Below, piece by piece: positions 37,308 to 46,759 of a stretch of 64,000 nt of DNA; position 1 is the stretch's first letter, and each line of letters begins with the position of its first letter. The DNA lies in assembly GCF_017114985.1 (NCBI RefSeq), contig NZ_JABXKP010000096.1:69342-133341 (forward strand), in the 5' to 3' direction. Under the pieces are notes generated by a model. It saw only the letters and a program-made list of their open reading frames with translations, did no database searches and was not told where the DNA came from. The position numbers were made by a program, and so were the translations under genes. The stretch is from Nostoc sp. JL33. Lineage in GTDB: Bacteria; Cyanobacteriota; Cyanobacteriia; Cyanobacteriales; Nostocaceae.

Positions 37308-38516
37308 ATGGCAGTAAATAAAGAAAGCCGATTATTCACAAAACCCGTAGGTCGATCGCGAGTAATCTTAGCAGCTTCTCTCACTTTAGCGGCCGGATTA
37401 ATCACTTTCTATAGTTTGATACCGCTTTGGTCTAAATCGAGAGTTGAGACACAGCAAGCGTTTCCTCCAAAAGCTGCCACTCCTGCGAAAGTTGCTGTGA
37501 CTGCATTGGGACGTTTGGAGCCAGACGGCGAAGTTACTTCTTTGACTGCTCCGGCTTCTAATAATGGGGTGCGAGTAGAAAGATTGTTGGTGAAAGAAGG
37601 AGATGCGATTAAGACAGGGCAATTATTGGCGTATCTAGAAAATTATGGTCGTTCTAAAACCGCATTGCAACAGGCTATAGACCAATTGCAAGTTGCCAAA
37701 GCCAAATTAGCGCAGGTGAAATCTGGAGCTAAAACGGGAGATGTCGATGCTCAAAAGGCAGCGATCGCCCGTTTAGAGCCACAATATAAAGGAGACGTTG
37801 CCACACAACAGGCGACAATCGACCGCATCCAGGCTGAAGTAGACAATGCTCAAGCGGAGAATAATCGCTATCAGCAATTATACAAACAAGGTGCGATCGC
37901 GGCTTCTGTAGCAGATACCAAAGCTCTGCAACTAAAGACTACACAACAGCAACTAACAGAAGCCCAAGCCTCTCTCAAGCGGACTCAAGATACATTCCAA
38001 GAACAACGCAAGCAGGCACAAGCTACACTCACGGGCATTAGTGAAGTGCGTAGTGTAGATGTTCAGGTGGCACAAACCGAAGTCAACAGTGCCACAACTT
38101 CTGTTCAACAAGCAAAAGCCGACTTGGATTTAAGTTACATCAAATCTCCCATAAATGGCAAAATTTTGAAAATTCACGCCAAAACCGGAGAAGTCATCAG
38201 CACCAGCAGAGGATTTGCTGAAATAGGTAAGACATCTCAAATGTATGTGATTGCAGAGGTGTATCAAACCGATGTTCAAAAAGTGCGTGTAGGACAAAAA
38301 GCCACCATTACCAGCACTGCATTTACTGGAAAATTACAGGGAACTGTGAAAGAAATTGGTTGGCAAGTTGACAAGCAAAACATCTTCAGCCTCAATCCAG
38401 GATCAGATACAGACCGCAAAATAGTTGAGGTAAAAATCTCTCTTGATAATCCCGCAGATAGTAAGCGCGTGGCTCGTTTAACTAACTTACAAGTAGATGT
38501 TGCCATTCATATTTAG
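37308..38516 (+). CDS. hgdB: HgdB, DevB-like membrane-fusion protein
   Basis: This 402-residue protein of the HlyD/DevB family has an N-terminal membrane anchor (about 18-40), a lipoyl half (about 62-105, VAVTALGRLEPDGEV), an alpha-hairpin (about 110-265), the second lipoyl half (DLSYIKSPINGKILKIHAKTGE, abbreviated here to its start and end) and a beta-barrel. DevB-type adaptors export heterocyst glycolipids through an outer-membrane TolC channel. The position, next to a DevC-like permease and an epimerase and divergent from hglE, is that of Anabaena HgdB (all5347). The ATG is at 37308. Confidence 0.87.
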   Translation: MAVNKESRLFTKPVGRSRVILAASLTLAAGLITFYSLIPLWSKSRVETQQAFPPKAATPAKVAVTALGRLEPDGEVTSLTAPASNNGVRVERLLVKEGDAIKTGQLLAYLENYGRSKTALQQAIDQLQVAKAKLAQVKSGAKTGDVDAQKAAIARLEPQYKGDVATQQATIDRIQAEVDNAQAENNRYQQLYKQGAIAASVADTKALQLKTTQQQLTEAQASLKRTQDTFQEQRKQAQATLTGISEVRSVDVQVAQTEVNSATTSVQQAKADLDLSYIKSPINGKILKIHAKTGEVISTSRGFAEIGKTSQMYVIAEVYQTDVQKVRVGQKATITSTAFTGKLQGTVKEIGWQVDKQNIFSLNPGSDTDRKIVEVKISLDNPADSKRVARLTNLQVDVAIHI

Positions 38517-38569
38517 TCATTTGTCATTCACAAATGACAAATAAGAAATAACAACTAACAAATAAATTC

Positions 38570-39748
38570 ATGATTTTCAAAATTCCTTTAGGATGGCTAC
38601 AGCTAGCCCAGCAAAAAGTTCGTTTAGTAGTAGCTGTAGCCGGGATTGGTTTTATTGTGCTGCTAATGTTTGTGCAACTTGGTTTTCAAGATGCTCTCTA
38701 TTCCAGTGCAACCGCAGTGCATCAGAATCTCAAGGGGGATTTATTTGTAGTTAGTTCGCAATATAAATCTTTGACCTCAAATCAAAGCTTTTCACGGACT
38801 CGTTTATACCAATCTCTGGGGTTTGATGGGGTAGAGTCAGTTAGCCCCATGTATTTGCAATTTGCCAAACTAAAAAATCCGGCAACTGGTGAGAAATATT
38901 CAATATATGTTATTGGTTTCGATCCAGGTAAACCTGTGATGAACATCCCAGAAGTTGATAAAAATTTAGATAAACTCAAAATTCCTGATGTCGTGCTTTT
39001 TGACCGGAGTTCTCGTCCAGAGTTTGGCCCAATAGGTGAAAAATTTAATCCGGGAGATACTGCACAGACAATTGAAATATTTCCGTTCAATTCATTAATT
39101 GGCTATAGAGTCAGAATTGGTGGTTTATTCAGCTTAGGGCCTTCCTTTGGGGTAGACGGAAATTTAATTGTCAGTGACTCAACTTTCTTAAGGATAAATC
39201 CCAATAGTCGTCCGGCAGATATGATAGATATCGGTTTGATTTCCCTCAAACCTGGTACTAATGCAGAAACAGTACTGAAAAATTTGCAAGCAAGTTTGCC
39301 TAATGATGTCCAAGTTTTTACACGTCAAGGCTTCATTGATTTTGAGAAAAAATATTGGGCAGTCAGAACACCCATTGGTTTTATACTTAACTTGATGTTG
39401 ACAATGGCTGCGGTTGTTGGTGTAGTTATTGTTTATCAAATTCTTTACAGCAATATTGCTACACAGTTCGTTGCTTACGCCACTTTAAAAGCCATAGGTT
39501 ATGCCAATAGATATTTATTAAATGTGGTATTTCAGCAAGCTTTGATTTTGGCAATTTTAGCTTATATTCCAGGATTCCTTACTTCTGTCTTGTTATATAG
39601 CTTTGCAGCAGGAGCAACTAAATTACCAATAGTTATGACCACTAATAATGCACTGATTGTCTTAACTTCAACAGTATTAATGTGTATAACCTCAGGAGCG
39701 CTTGCTATCAACAAACTCCGCTCCGCAGATCCGGGAGATATTTTCTAG
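38570..39748 (+). CDS. hgdC: HgdC, DevC-like ABC permease
   Basis: This 392-residue FtsX/MacB-type permease has a first membrane helix at about 20-40, a large periplasmic domain (about 45-265), then three helices (about 275-300, 320-345, 355-380). It matches DevC and, by context, HgdC (all5346). It lies 53 bp after hgdB. No ATP-binding subunit (DevA-like) gene follows, so the ATPase must come from another locus. That is also the case in Anabaena as I remember it. Confidence 0.87.
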   Translation: MIFKIPLGWLQLAQQKVRLVVAVAGIGFIVLLMFVQLGFQDALYSSATAVHQNLKGDLFVVSSQYKSLTSNQSFSRTRLYQSLGFDGVESVSPMYLQFAKLKNPATGEKYSIYVIGFDPGKPVMNIPEVDKNLDKLKIPDVVLFDRSSRPEFGPIGEKFNPGDTAQTIEIFPFNSLIGYRVRIGGLFSLGPSFGVDGNLIVSDSTFLRINPNSRPADMIDIGLISLKPGTNAETVLKNLQASLPNDVQVFTRQGFIDFEKKYWAVRTPIGFILNLMLTMAAVVGVVIVYQILYSNIATQFVAYATLKAIGYANRYLLNVVFQQALILAILAYIPGFLTSVLLYSFAAGATKLPIVMTTNNALIVLTSTVLMCITSGALAINKLRSADPGDIF

Positions 39749-40094
39749 CTGATTCTTAGCAGCAAAATAATCAAATTATTTTGCCATGATATAGACTCCT
39801 AACTAAGCATTATTACAGCCTTTTCGCAGAAAATTTGTTCTTTATATAGGAATCGTAAATTGTTTTTGAAAAAATCTAAGTAGCCTTGTAGGGTGTGTTA
39901 GACGGAAGTACCACACCAAAAGCTTAAAATGGTGCGTTACTAACACAGCCTACGTAGATTTCAAAAATCAAATCCGAGTCCTATATCAATTTTAGATTTT
40001 AGATTAAAAGTCTTTACAAAAATCCAATTTTGTAGAATCTCAAGTCTTCTATCTAACAAACCAAATTCACCTATTTAACAATAGTCCCGACTTT
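39749..40094. repeat. Gap between hgdC and hgdA with dispersed repeat
   Basis: This gap of about 346 bp contains a TAGGGTGTGTTAG...GGTGCGTTACTAACACAGCCTA-type inverted repeat (about 39891-39955) and TTTTAGATTTTAGATT units (about 39990). No gene and no devA-like ATPase was seen. Confidence 0.6.
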
Positions 40095-41099
40095 ATGAAC
40101 CTCAAAAACAAAACCCTCCTAATTACCGGGATTGATGAACTTGTCGGTTTGCGTACAGCTGAGTTAGCCATAGCACAAGGAATGAAGGTTCGTGGACTGC
40201 AAAGTTCTACAGAACAAAACAAACAATTACAGCATTTAGGTGTTGAGGTAATTATTGGTAGTATCACCGATTCTACTATTGCTCAAAAGGCTTGTCAGGG
40301 AGTTGATATCGTTTTACATACAGATCAAATTGCCCAAGAAGCCGGCGCAATTAGCCATTTTCGTGATGTCAATGTTGGCGGTACTGTCAACATCGCTAAA
40401 GCTGCTAAACAGGCTGGTGTCAAAACATTTGTGCATCTATCCAGTGTGATGGTTTACGGTTTCAACTATCCTAATAGTGTTACAGAATCCGGGCCACTCT
40501 CTGGTGAAAATAATCCCTACTGTCAAACGAAAATAGAAGCCGAAACAGCACTATTAGAACTGAATAATCCCTCAGATTTTGGCATCATCATTATTCGAGC
40601 CGGAGATATTTACGGCCCAGGAAGTATTCCCTGGATAGTCAGGCCAATTCTGATGATGCGTCAAAAATTATTTGCCTATGCCAACGATGGTAAAGGAGTA
40701 ATCAATCATGTATATATAGATAACCTGATTGATGGCATCTTTCTGGCGATAGAAAAAGAAACCTATGGTGAAATATTTAATATCACCGACGGACAAGAAA
40801 CTTCGTGGAAAGAGTATTTCATGCGTTTAGCAGCAATGGAAGGTTTACAAGCACCCCTTTCATTACCGAAAGATGAAATCAAGTTGTTTCTAAAGCTACG
40901 TGTTCAAGGACAAAAACTTTTTCGGCAAAAAGTTGATATCTTACCAGAGTCTATAGATTTTATGACTCGTCCTTATGCTTGTTCTATTGTCAAAGCACAA
41001 AGCCTGTTAAATTATAAACCAACAATTGACCTAGAATCAGGTATGCAGCTAACACATGAATGGCTGCAAAAAACAGATATCCAAAAGCTGGTCAAATAG
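40095..41099 (+). CDS. hgdA: HgdA, NAD-dependent sugar epimerase
   Basis: This 334-residue extended SDR has a Rossmann turn that reads TGIDELVG, a variant of the usual TGxxGxxG. The catalytic Tyr/Lys lies in NPYCQTK (about 150-156) and a substrate-binding segment GDIYGPGSIPW follows. By gene order (hgdB-hgdC-epimerase) it corresponds to all5345/HgdA, a UDP-galactose 4-epimerase needed for a normal set of heterocyst glycolipids. A different nucleotide-sugar substrate is possible from sequence alone. It precedes the glycosyltransferases, which fits a role in supplying sugar donors. Confidence 0.82.
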   Translation: MNLKNKTLLITGIDELVGLRTAELAIAQGMKVRGLQSSTEQNKQLQHLGVEVIIGSITDSTIAQKACQGVDIVLHTDQIAQEAGAISHFRDVNVGGTVNIAKAAKQAGVKTFVHLSSVMVYGFNYPNSVTESGPLSGENNPYCQTKIEAETALLELNNPSDFGIIIIRAGDIYGPGSIPWIVRPILMMRQKLFAYANDGKGVINHVYIDNLIDGIFLAIEKETYGEIFNITDGQETSWKEYFMRLAAMEGLQAPLSLPKDEIKLFLKLRVQGQKLFRQKVDILPESIDFMTRPYACSIVKAQSLLNYKPTIDLESGMQLTHEWLQKTDIQKLVK

Positions 41100-41164
41100 T
41101 CCACAGATTTTTGTAATCATTGTTGCATCTGTCTAAGAATTAGCTGCAATTAAGCTTGAAGAAG

Positions 41165-41345
41165 AATTCAGAAGTCAGAATTCAGGAGTCAGAATCAATC
41201 AGTCGGGGATTCAGACCCGCGACTGATTGAAGACCACAAAACAAGAAAATTTGGTGGGGGTGCAAAAACGCCGATTATTCATCCGCCAGTCGTACAGAAT
41301 ACCTTTCCTGTATTCTGACTCCTGACTCCTGAATTCTGTTCGATA
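41165..41345. repeat. Inverted-repeat element with nested hairpins
   Basis: The outer arms (CAGAATTCAGGAGTCAGAAT near 41176, and ATTCTGACTCCTGACTCCTG near 41316) are complementary. Inside lies a perfect 9-bp stem (41197-41205 with 41220-41228) capped by GGGATTCAGACCCG. No gene is inside. It has a MITE-like structure but no target duplication was identified. Confidence 0.65.
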
Positions 41346-41619
41346 AAATAATCTCCAGAATAGTAGGTTGGGTTGAGCGACAGCGAAACCCAACAAAACC
41401 TTGATAATGTTGGATTACCCTTTTTCTGTCGGAGACGCTACGCGAACGGGAAGCAAGCTACGTTCCTCAAACACCACTTGCTTTAAGTCGGCACCGCCCA
41501 ACGCAGTGGCTCCCCAACCTACTAAATTCTGACTTCTGAATTCTGACGTTTCATCTACCTAACAGTTATCTGCAATTAAGCATAAAATAACCCCCAAATT
41601 TTTTGAATACTTGTTTTCT
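41346..41619. other. Intergenic repeats before the first glycosyltransferase
   Basis: This stretch contains GTAGGTTGGGTTGAGCGACA (about 41363), a GAGACGCTACGCGAA-type repeat (about 41432) and TCTGACTTCTGAATTCTGAC (about 41527). No coding signal was seen. Confidence 0.55.
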
Positions 41620-42603
41620 ATGAGTAGTAATCAGCCACGCTTGAGCATCGGATTACCTGTATACAATGGTGAAAAATTTATCAAAGAAGCCATAGATTCA
41701 CTCTTGGCTCAAACCTTTGAAGATTTTGAGCTAATTATTTCAGATAATGCATCTACAGATAAAACTGAGGAAATTTGTAGAGCATACGCCGAACAAGATA
41801 AACGTATCTGTTACTACCGCAATGAAAAGAATATCGGTTGCGCTCGTAACTTCAATCGCGTCTTTGAATTGTCTTCAGGTGAGTACTTTAAATGGGCAGC
41901 CCATGATGATCTACATGCTCCAGATTTTATCAAGAAGTGTATTGAGGTGCTTGACCAAGATCCGACGATAATCTTGTGTCACTCCCAAGTATATTTCATT
42001 GATGAACAGGGGGATTTTCTCCAAAACTACGATATCAAACTCAAGGCAGATGCACTAAAACCACACGAGCGTTTTCACGAATTGCTGACCAAGCATTTAT
42101 GTTATCAATGTTATGGGGTAGTTCGCGCCAGTGCCTTGAGAATGATACCGCCGATGGGTGGTTATGGTAATGCAGATGGAATTTTCTTGTTAAGACTTGG
42201 TATTATTGGGAGGTTTTATGAAATCCCTGAATACCTGTTTTTTGCCAGAAGTCATCCGCAACAATCAATGAGTATGTTCTTTCCCAATTACTTGTTGTTT
42301 GCTGACAAAAATCAAAAATCCTTATTGAGTATGCTGCCTGATTTTTATGCATATACAGTATGGTTTGATTCAGCAAAGAAAGGACAAATTTTATTGCCAC
42401 ATTGGAGAATACTCTGGGAGTATGTACTCTCTATATGGCGTAGTCCCATGAGTTTGAATGAGCGGCTGTGTTGTCATAGAAGTCTACATCAGCAGTTAAA
42501 AGGCACAGAATATCTTTTGCTGAAAGATTTCCTAATAGTGCTGCAAGGACTTTGGAAAAGTTGGCAACCAGCATCAATTCAAAAACAGCAAATCACATTT
42601 TAA
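41620..42603 (+). CDS. Family-2 glycosyltransferase
   Basis: This 327-residue GT-A enzyme opens with LSIGLPVYNGEKFIKEAIDS, then the nucleotide-binding LIISDNASTDKT and an acidic KWAAHDD in place of the usual DxD (about residues 92-98). The frame begins at a TTG (41611), but the ATG at 41620 is preferred. It has no membrane helix. It sits between hgdA and a DUF2141 gene, in the same order as Anabaena all5344. A role in glycolipid or envelope sugar assembly is likely from context; the donor and acceptor are unknown. Confidence 0.85.
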   Translation: MSSNQPRLSIGLPVYNGEKFIKEAIDSLLAQTFEDFELIISDNASTDKTEEICRAYAEQDKRICYYRNEKNIGCARNFNRVFELSSGEYFKWAAHDDLHAPDFIKKCIEVLDQDPTIILCHSQVYFIDEQGDFLQNYDIKLKADALKPHERFHELLTKHLCYQCYGVVRASALRMIPPMGGYGNADGIFLLRLGIIGRFYEIPEYLFFARSHPQQSMSMFFPNYLLFADKNQKSLLSMLPDFYAYTVWFDSAKKGQILLPHWRILWEYVLSIWRSPMSLNERLCCHRSLHQQLKGTEYLLLKDFLIVLQGLWKSWQPASIQKQQITF

Positions 42604-42681
42604 ACAAATCACTTCAAAAAGAAAAGTTTGCTGTCGCAGCTTTTTATCATCTCCAAAATCACCTATTCTGACTAGAAAACT

Positions 42682-43149
42682 ATGTTCAAACTATCTCAAT
42701 TGTCTCGTGTTTTGGTTGCTACTTTAGTGAGCATCAGCTTTGCTAAAACAGTGAATGCAGAGCCAACTGCAACACTTAGTGTAGTTGTAAATGGAATACA
42801 TCACCAAAAAGGTGAGATTTGCTTGCGACTTTACCCAAGTGAACGAGGATTTCCGACGAGTAGTAGTAGTGAAGATCAAAGTGGCTGCGTTAAGATTACT
42901 GGAAGTTCTGTAAAAAAAGAATTTTCTGGCTTGAAGCCTGGAACTTATGCTGTCGCCGTGGTTGACGATCAGAATGGCGATCGCAAACTCAATAAAGACT
43001 TTTTCGGTATTCCTAAAGAAGGTTTTGGGATTTCTAAAAATCCCACTGTGTCCATACAAACAGGTTCACCAAAGTTTCGTGATGCCAGTTTTGTTGTAAA
43101 CAAAAATACAACAGTCAACATTACCATAAAATATTCGCTGGATTCCTAA
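42682..43149 (+). CDS. Exported DUF2141 protein
   Basis: This 155-residue protein has an N-terminal signal peptide (LVATLVSISFAKTVNAEP, cleavage probably after residue 27). A DUF2141 beta-sandwich follows, with typical DDQNGDRKLNKDFFGIPKEG near residues 93-112 and GFGISKNP after it. Family function is unknown, and the protein is expected in the periplasm or outer envelope. It lies between two glycosyltransferase genes of the island. Confidence 0.85.
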   Translation: MFKLSQLSRVLVATLVSISFAKTVNAEPTATLSVVVNGIHHQKGEICLRLYPSERGFPTSSSSEDQSGCVKITGSSVKKEFSGLKPGTYAVAVVDDQNGDRKLNKDFFGIPKEGFGISKNPTVSIQTGSPKFRDASFVVNKNTTVNITIKYSLDS

Positions 43150-43286
43150 AGGGAATAGGGAACAGGTTACAGGGAATAGTCTATAGCCTGTAACCTGTTC
43201 CCTGTCACCTCTGTTTCTTGAGAATTACGGTTTAGATCACACCTACATATAAACAAGCCGAGATTCTACCGGAGATTAAAAATTTA

Positions 43287-44546
43287 ATGGAAGATTTGGC
43301 AACATTTCTGTCTAAGTCTTTGATGAGTTGGGTGGTTATTCAGGTGTGTTTAACGCTTGTCTTTATATGGTATCTGCGCTCATCTAAAAAAAACTTATTA
43401 CCAGATAACCAGTTGCCCAAAACAGCAGTGATTCTTTGCTTACGCGGAGCCGATCCGTTTTTGCCTAGATGTTTGCGATCGCTCCTAAATCAAAATTATC
43501 CACAGTATGATTTAAAGTTGATCGTTGATAGTCACGAAGATCCCGCTTGGAAAATTGCCAGTGAAACGATCACAGAGCAAGAAGCGACTAACGTTCAAAT
43601 CAGCCCTTTGAGAATAGTACGCAACAATTGTAGTCTCAAATGTAGTTCTTTAGTGCAAGCTGTGCATGAGTTGGACGATTCTTACAAGGTGGTTGCTCTA
43701 GTAGATGCTGATACTATAGTGCATGTGAATTGGCTGCGAGAATTAGTCAGTCCTCTAGGGGATGCCAAAGTGGGGGCAACAACAGGTAATCGTTGGTACG
43801 TACCTACAGGTAAGTATTGGGGATCTTTAGTGCGGTACACCGGCAATGTAGCTACAGTAGTGCAAATGTTTCTCTTCCAGATTCCTTGGGGTGGAAGTTT
43901 GGCTGTGAAAACAGAAGTGCTTCGCCAAACAGAACTGCTAGATAAGTGGGGACAAGCTTTAGGCGAAGATTTTATGATGCACAAGATCCTCAAAAAACAT
44001 GGGTTGCAGGTAAAGTTTGTGCCTTCGCTGTTGATAGTAAATCATGAAGAGACTAATTTATTCAACTTAATAGACGATCTCAAGCGTCTAATGCTGTATT
44101 CTCGATTGTATCACCCACGTTGGTTGGCTTTAGTTAGTGAAGCTGTTTCTAGCATTTTGTTTCCTACTATAGTCGTGATCTTAATTCTAGAGTCGTTGTT
44201 AGAGGCAAAATGGGAAGCTGCGACTGTCTTATTAGGCTGCTATGGAGTCTATACTGTCGCATTACTTTTGGTAATGCTGGTGTTGGAATTAGAGATACAG
44301 CGAGTGGTTCGCTCTAATGGCCAGGCGAACGCAAAATTATCAGCTATTACAATCATCAAAATGTTAATTGGGATTCCCCTGACACAGTGGGTTTATGGGT
44401 TAGCGATGCTATCGTCATTGTGGATTTCAACAGTCACTTGGCGCGGTGTTTCCTATCGGGTTAAAGGGCCCTGGAATGTCCGCCTAGTAGAATATCGCCC
44501 TTATCAATGGTTGGATCAGCCTATTGATAGCAAGGTTTCTCTTTGA
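43287..44546 (+). CDS. Membrane-bound family-2 glycosyltransferase (ceramide-glucosyltransferase-like)
   Basis: This 419-residue protein has an N-terminal membrane helix (about 15-32), a GT-A domain (about 48-260; ALVDADTIV, ALGEDFMMHK and the terminal LYHPRW in place of QxxRW), and three C-terminal membrane segments (about 285-310, 315-340, 360-390). This layout is shared with ceramide glucosyltransferases and hopanoid-type GTs that use lipid acceptors at the membrane. In this island it could glycosylate a lipid. By order it equals all5342. Confidence 0.85.
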   Translation: MEDLATFLSKSLMSWVVIQVCLTLVFIWYLRSSKKNLLPDNQLPKTAVILCLRGADPFLPRCLRSLLNQNYPQYDLKLIVDSHEDPAWKIASETITEQEATNVQISPLRIVRNNCSLKCSSLVQAVHELDDSYKVVALVDADTIVHVNWLRELVSPLGDAKVGATTGNRWYVPTGKYWGSLVRYTGNVATVVQMFLFQIPWGGSLAVKTEVLRQTELLDKWGQALGEDFMMHKILKKHGLQVKFVPSLLIVNHEETNLFNLIDDLKRLMLYSRLYHPRWLALVSEAVSSILFPTIVVILILESLLEAKWEAATVLLGCYGVYTVALLLVMLVLELEIQRVVRSNGQANAKLSAITIIKMLIGIPLTQWVYGLAMLSSLWISTVTWRGVSYRVKGPWNVRLVEYRPYQWLDQPIDSKVSL

Positions 44547-45105
44547 ACTGAATTGCTAGAGATGAACTAGGGTATGAAAGTTCTTACACTAAACATTCCC
44601 TAGTCTTCAAATTAGATTATCTTATATTTAGTAGAACTATATTAGCTATAACCCTTGTCAAAATACACGCTTTTCTTTGTTGATTACCAAAATGTATTTG
44701 CATTAATGGCAAGGGTTTAGGCAAATATATTAAGGGGGATTTTGACTTAGCATTTTGGATGTTTTGATAGTTTCTAATCCAGGTTTATATAGCGGTTTGC
44801 AGTTGAGTCTAATACACGCCTAACCCCCAACCCCAACCCTTGTAGTGTTGGGGAGTAAGCCTCAAAGCCTCTCAAGAGCAGCAGAGAGGAATGGAAGTGA
44901 GATCAGAGTCTATTGCACACAAACGAGCGATCGTTATAAACATCCACTTCACAATCGACAATTTCGGCTATTTGAAAATGCGTAAATCCTTAGTCTAACT
45001 GTATTAGCGTAAATTTCTGAGCCAAATAATCAAGATGCTTATGAAACATTTGCTGCGTAAATCCTAAGTTAAAACCAGCAATTTCGTGAAAGATTCCCCT
45101 TTTCT
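44547..45105. other. Intergenic region before the hglT-position gene
   Basis: This 559-bp stretch has no gene. It contains a copy of the ATAGCGGTT element (about 44788-44940, with CTCAAAGCCTCTC and GTGAGATCAGAGTCTATTGC inside) and A+T-rich DNA that probably holds the promoter of the next gene. Confidence 0.6.
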
Positions 45106-46389
45106 ATGACTAAGCAAAAACTTCGCATTGCACTGTTTACAGGATTGTATGCTCCTTTCTTGACTGGAGTTTCGGTTGCAGTACACCAACGAGTTCGTTG
45201 GTTGCTAGAGCAGGGACATGAGGTTTTTCTAATCCATCCCCAAATCAACGATCGCTACCCCAAAAATGTTGGCGATCGCCCCATGCCAGGTTTGGAGGAA
45301 ATTCAGTCTTTCCCCAACTTCTCTGCTTACGCATTCCCTACAGAACCACTCATATTATATAAGTCTCTTCCTCAACCATTGCACTATCGACATTGGAGCG
45401 ATACCAAATTGTTGGAGAAATTCAAACCCGATATTATAGTGGTTGAAGAAGCGGCGCAAATGAGAGGTTTATACTCATTTTTCTTGCAAGGTTATGGTCG
45501 CCCTATCGGCGTTGAATACGCAAAACGAACAAGAACCCCAATAATATCCCTCTTTCATACAGATATCGTTGCGTATATCAAATATTACTTTGGAGATAGG
45601 TTCTTCAGCTTAGTTCGTCCGATCATTCCCGTTTTAGTCAAGCAGTTTAGTGAGTCTTATGACTTCAATTACTTCTCTTCTAAAGAACAACTCACTAAAT
45701 ACGAAGAACTGAAATGTCAACGGGCGGAATACGTCGCTTATCAAGGCATCGATTGCGAAAAATTTCACCCGCGAAACATCTGTTACAACCCAATTCCTAA
45801 TGACAACCGACCGACTATTTTGTTTGTCGGACGCATCACCCCGGAAAAGAATGTCAACCAATTGCTTGATATATTTCCGCTGATTGCTGCCAAAATCCCT
45901 GATGTCCATCTGGTGATTGTTGGTAGTGGCCCTCTAGATGAAGAGATCCGTCAGCGTGCCCAAAAGTTTGCATCCGGTATTACCATCTGGGGTGAGTCTC
46001 ACGGTACAGAACTTTTGGGTTGGTTTGCCAGAGCAGATATTTTTGTCAACCCCTCCGTTACCGAAAACTTCTGCACTACAAATAACGAGGCGTTAGCGTC
46101 TGGAACCCCTGTAGTTGCTGTTGTTGCACCCTCAACCTCAGAACAGGTATTTCCTGGTCGCAACGGCTTTCTTGCCCAACCTAACAATCCTACAGACTTC
46201 GCCCAAAGGGTGATTGCGATTCTAGAAAATCCCGATTTGAAAGCAGATATGACTAGGCAGGCTCGCCCCTCTATACTTGACTTTGATTGGTCAGCATGTA
46301 TGCAAAAATTAGAAGACAAACTTTACCAGATCGTTGAAGGATCACAGAAGGTGGAGGTAAGTACAGGCAGTATAAAACCACAGCGATAA
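45106..46389 (+). CDS. hglT: Family-4 glycosyltransferase, probable HglT
   Basis: This 427-residue GT-B enzyme has an N-terminal half with LFTGLYAPFLTGVSVAVHQR and a C-terminal glycosyltransferase-1 domain. The latter has the turn ILFVGRITPEKNVNQLLD (about 238-255) and the retaining-GT signature VNPSVTENFCTTNNEALASG, which carries the E-x7-E pair. It is the seventh gene of a run matching all5347 to all5341, and all5341 is HglT, the transferase that adds glucose to the heterocyst aglycone. The identity rests mainly on gene order. Confidence 0.75.
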   Translation: MTKQKLRIALFTGLYAPFLTGVSVAVHQRVRWLLEQGHEVFLIHPQINDRYPKNVGDRPMPGLEEIQSFPNFSAYAFPTEPLILYKSLPQPLHYRHWSDTKLLEKFKPDIIVVEEAAQMRGLYSFFLQGYGRPIGVEYAKRTRTPIISLFHTDIVAYIKYYFGDRFFSLVRPIIPVLVKQFSESYDFNYFSSKEQLTKYEELKCQRAEYVAYQGIDCEKFHPRNICYNPIPNDNRPTILFVGRITPEKNVNQLLDIFPLIAAKIPDVHLVIVGSGPLDEEIRQRAQKFASGITIWGESHGTELLGWFARADIFVNPSVTENFCTTNNEALASGTPVVAVVAPSTSEQVFPGRNGFLAQPNNPTDFAQRVIAILENPDLKADMTRQARPSILDFDWSACMQKLEDKLYQIVEGSQKVEVSTGSIKPQR

Positions 46390-46534
46390 CAAATACAGCG
46401 ATCGCTAGTATTTACAGTACTAGCGATCGCTAATTAGTGACTTTGACTAAGGCTGTTAGTTAAAGGGTGCGTAGGCATAGCCCGTCGTAGACATCGCATT
46501 AAAATGAAACCAGAGTTCAACGACTGGGATAACA

Positions 46535-46759
46535 ATGGAAGTTTTTCAACTTAGCACAATTGTTGATGCGTCGGGACATTTGCATCTTGATATCCCAACA
46601 CAGCTAGCGCCTGGGCAGGTGAATATCGTGGTTGTTCTGAATCCAGTTGCATCAGATAGCACACAGAAATCTAATTATGATTTTTCTGATCTTGCGGGTA
46701 AATTAGTCTGGGAGGGAGATGCATTAGCGATGCAAAGGGTGTTGCGGGATGAGTGGTAG
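46535..46759 (+). CDS. VapB-like antitoxin
   Basis: This 74-residue protein has a beta-rich N-terminus (STIVDASGHLHLDIPTQLAP) and a C-terminal acidic/aromatic tail (SDLAGKLVWEGDALAMQRVL) of the kind that wraps around PIN toxins. It overlaps the next gene by 11 bp. Since the toxin gene is broken, this is an orphan antitoxin. Confidence 0.75.
   Translation: MEVFQLSTIVDASGHLHLDIPTQLAPGQVNIVVVLNPVASDSTQKSNYDFSDLAGKLVWEGDALAMQRVLRDEW

Noticed and set aside
41197..41228. Hairpin with GATTCAGACCC that looks tRNA-like
   Set aside because: It has only one stem and loop with no cloverleaf arms; it belongs to an inverted-repeat element.
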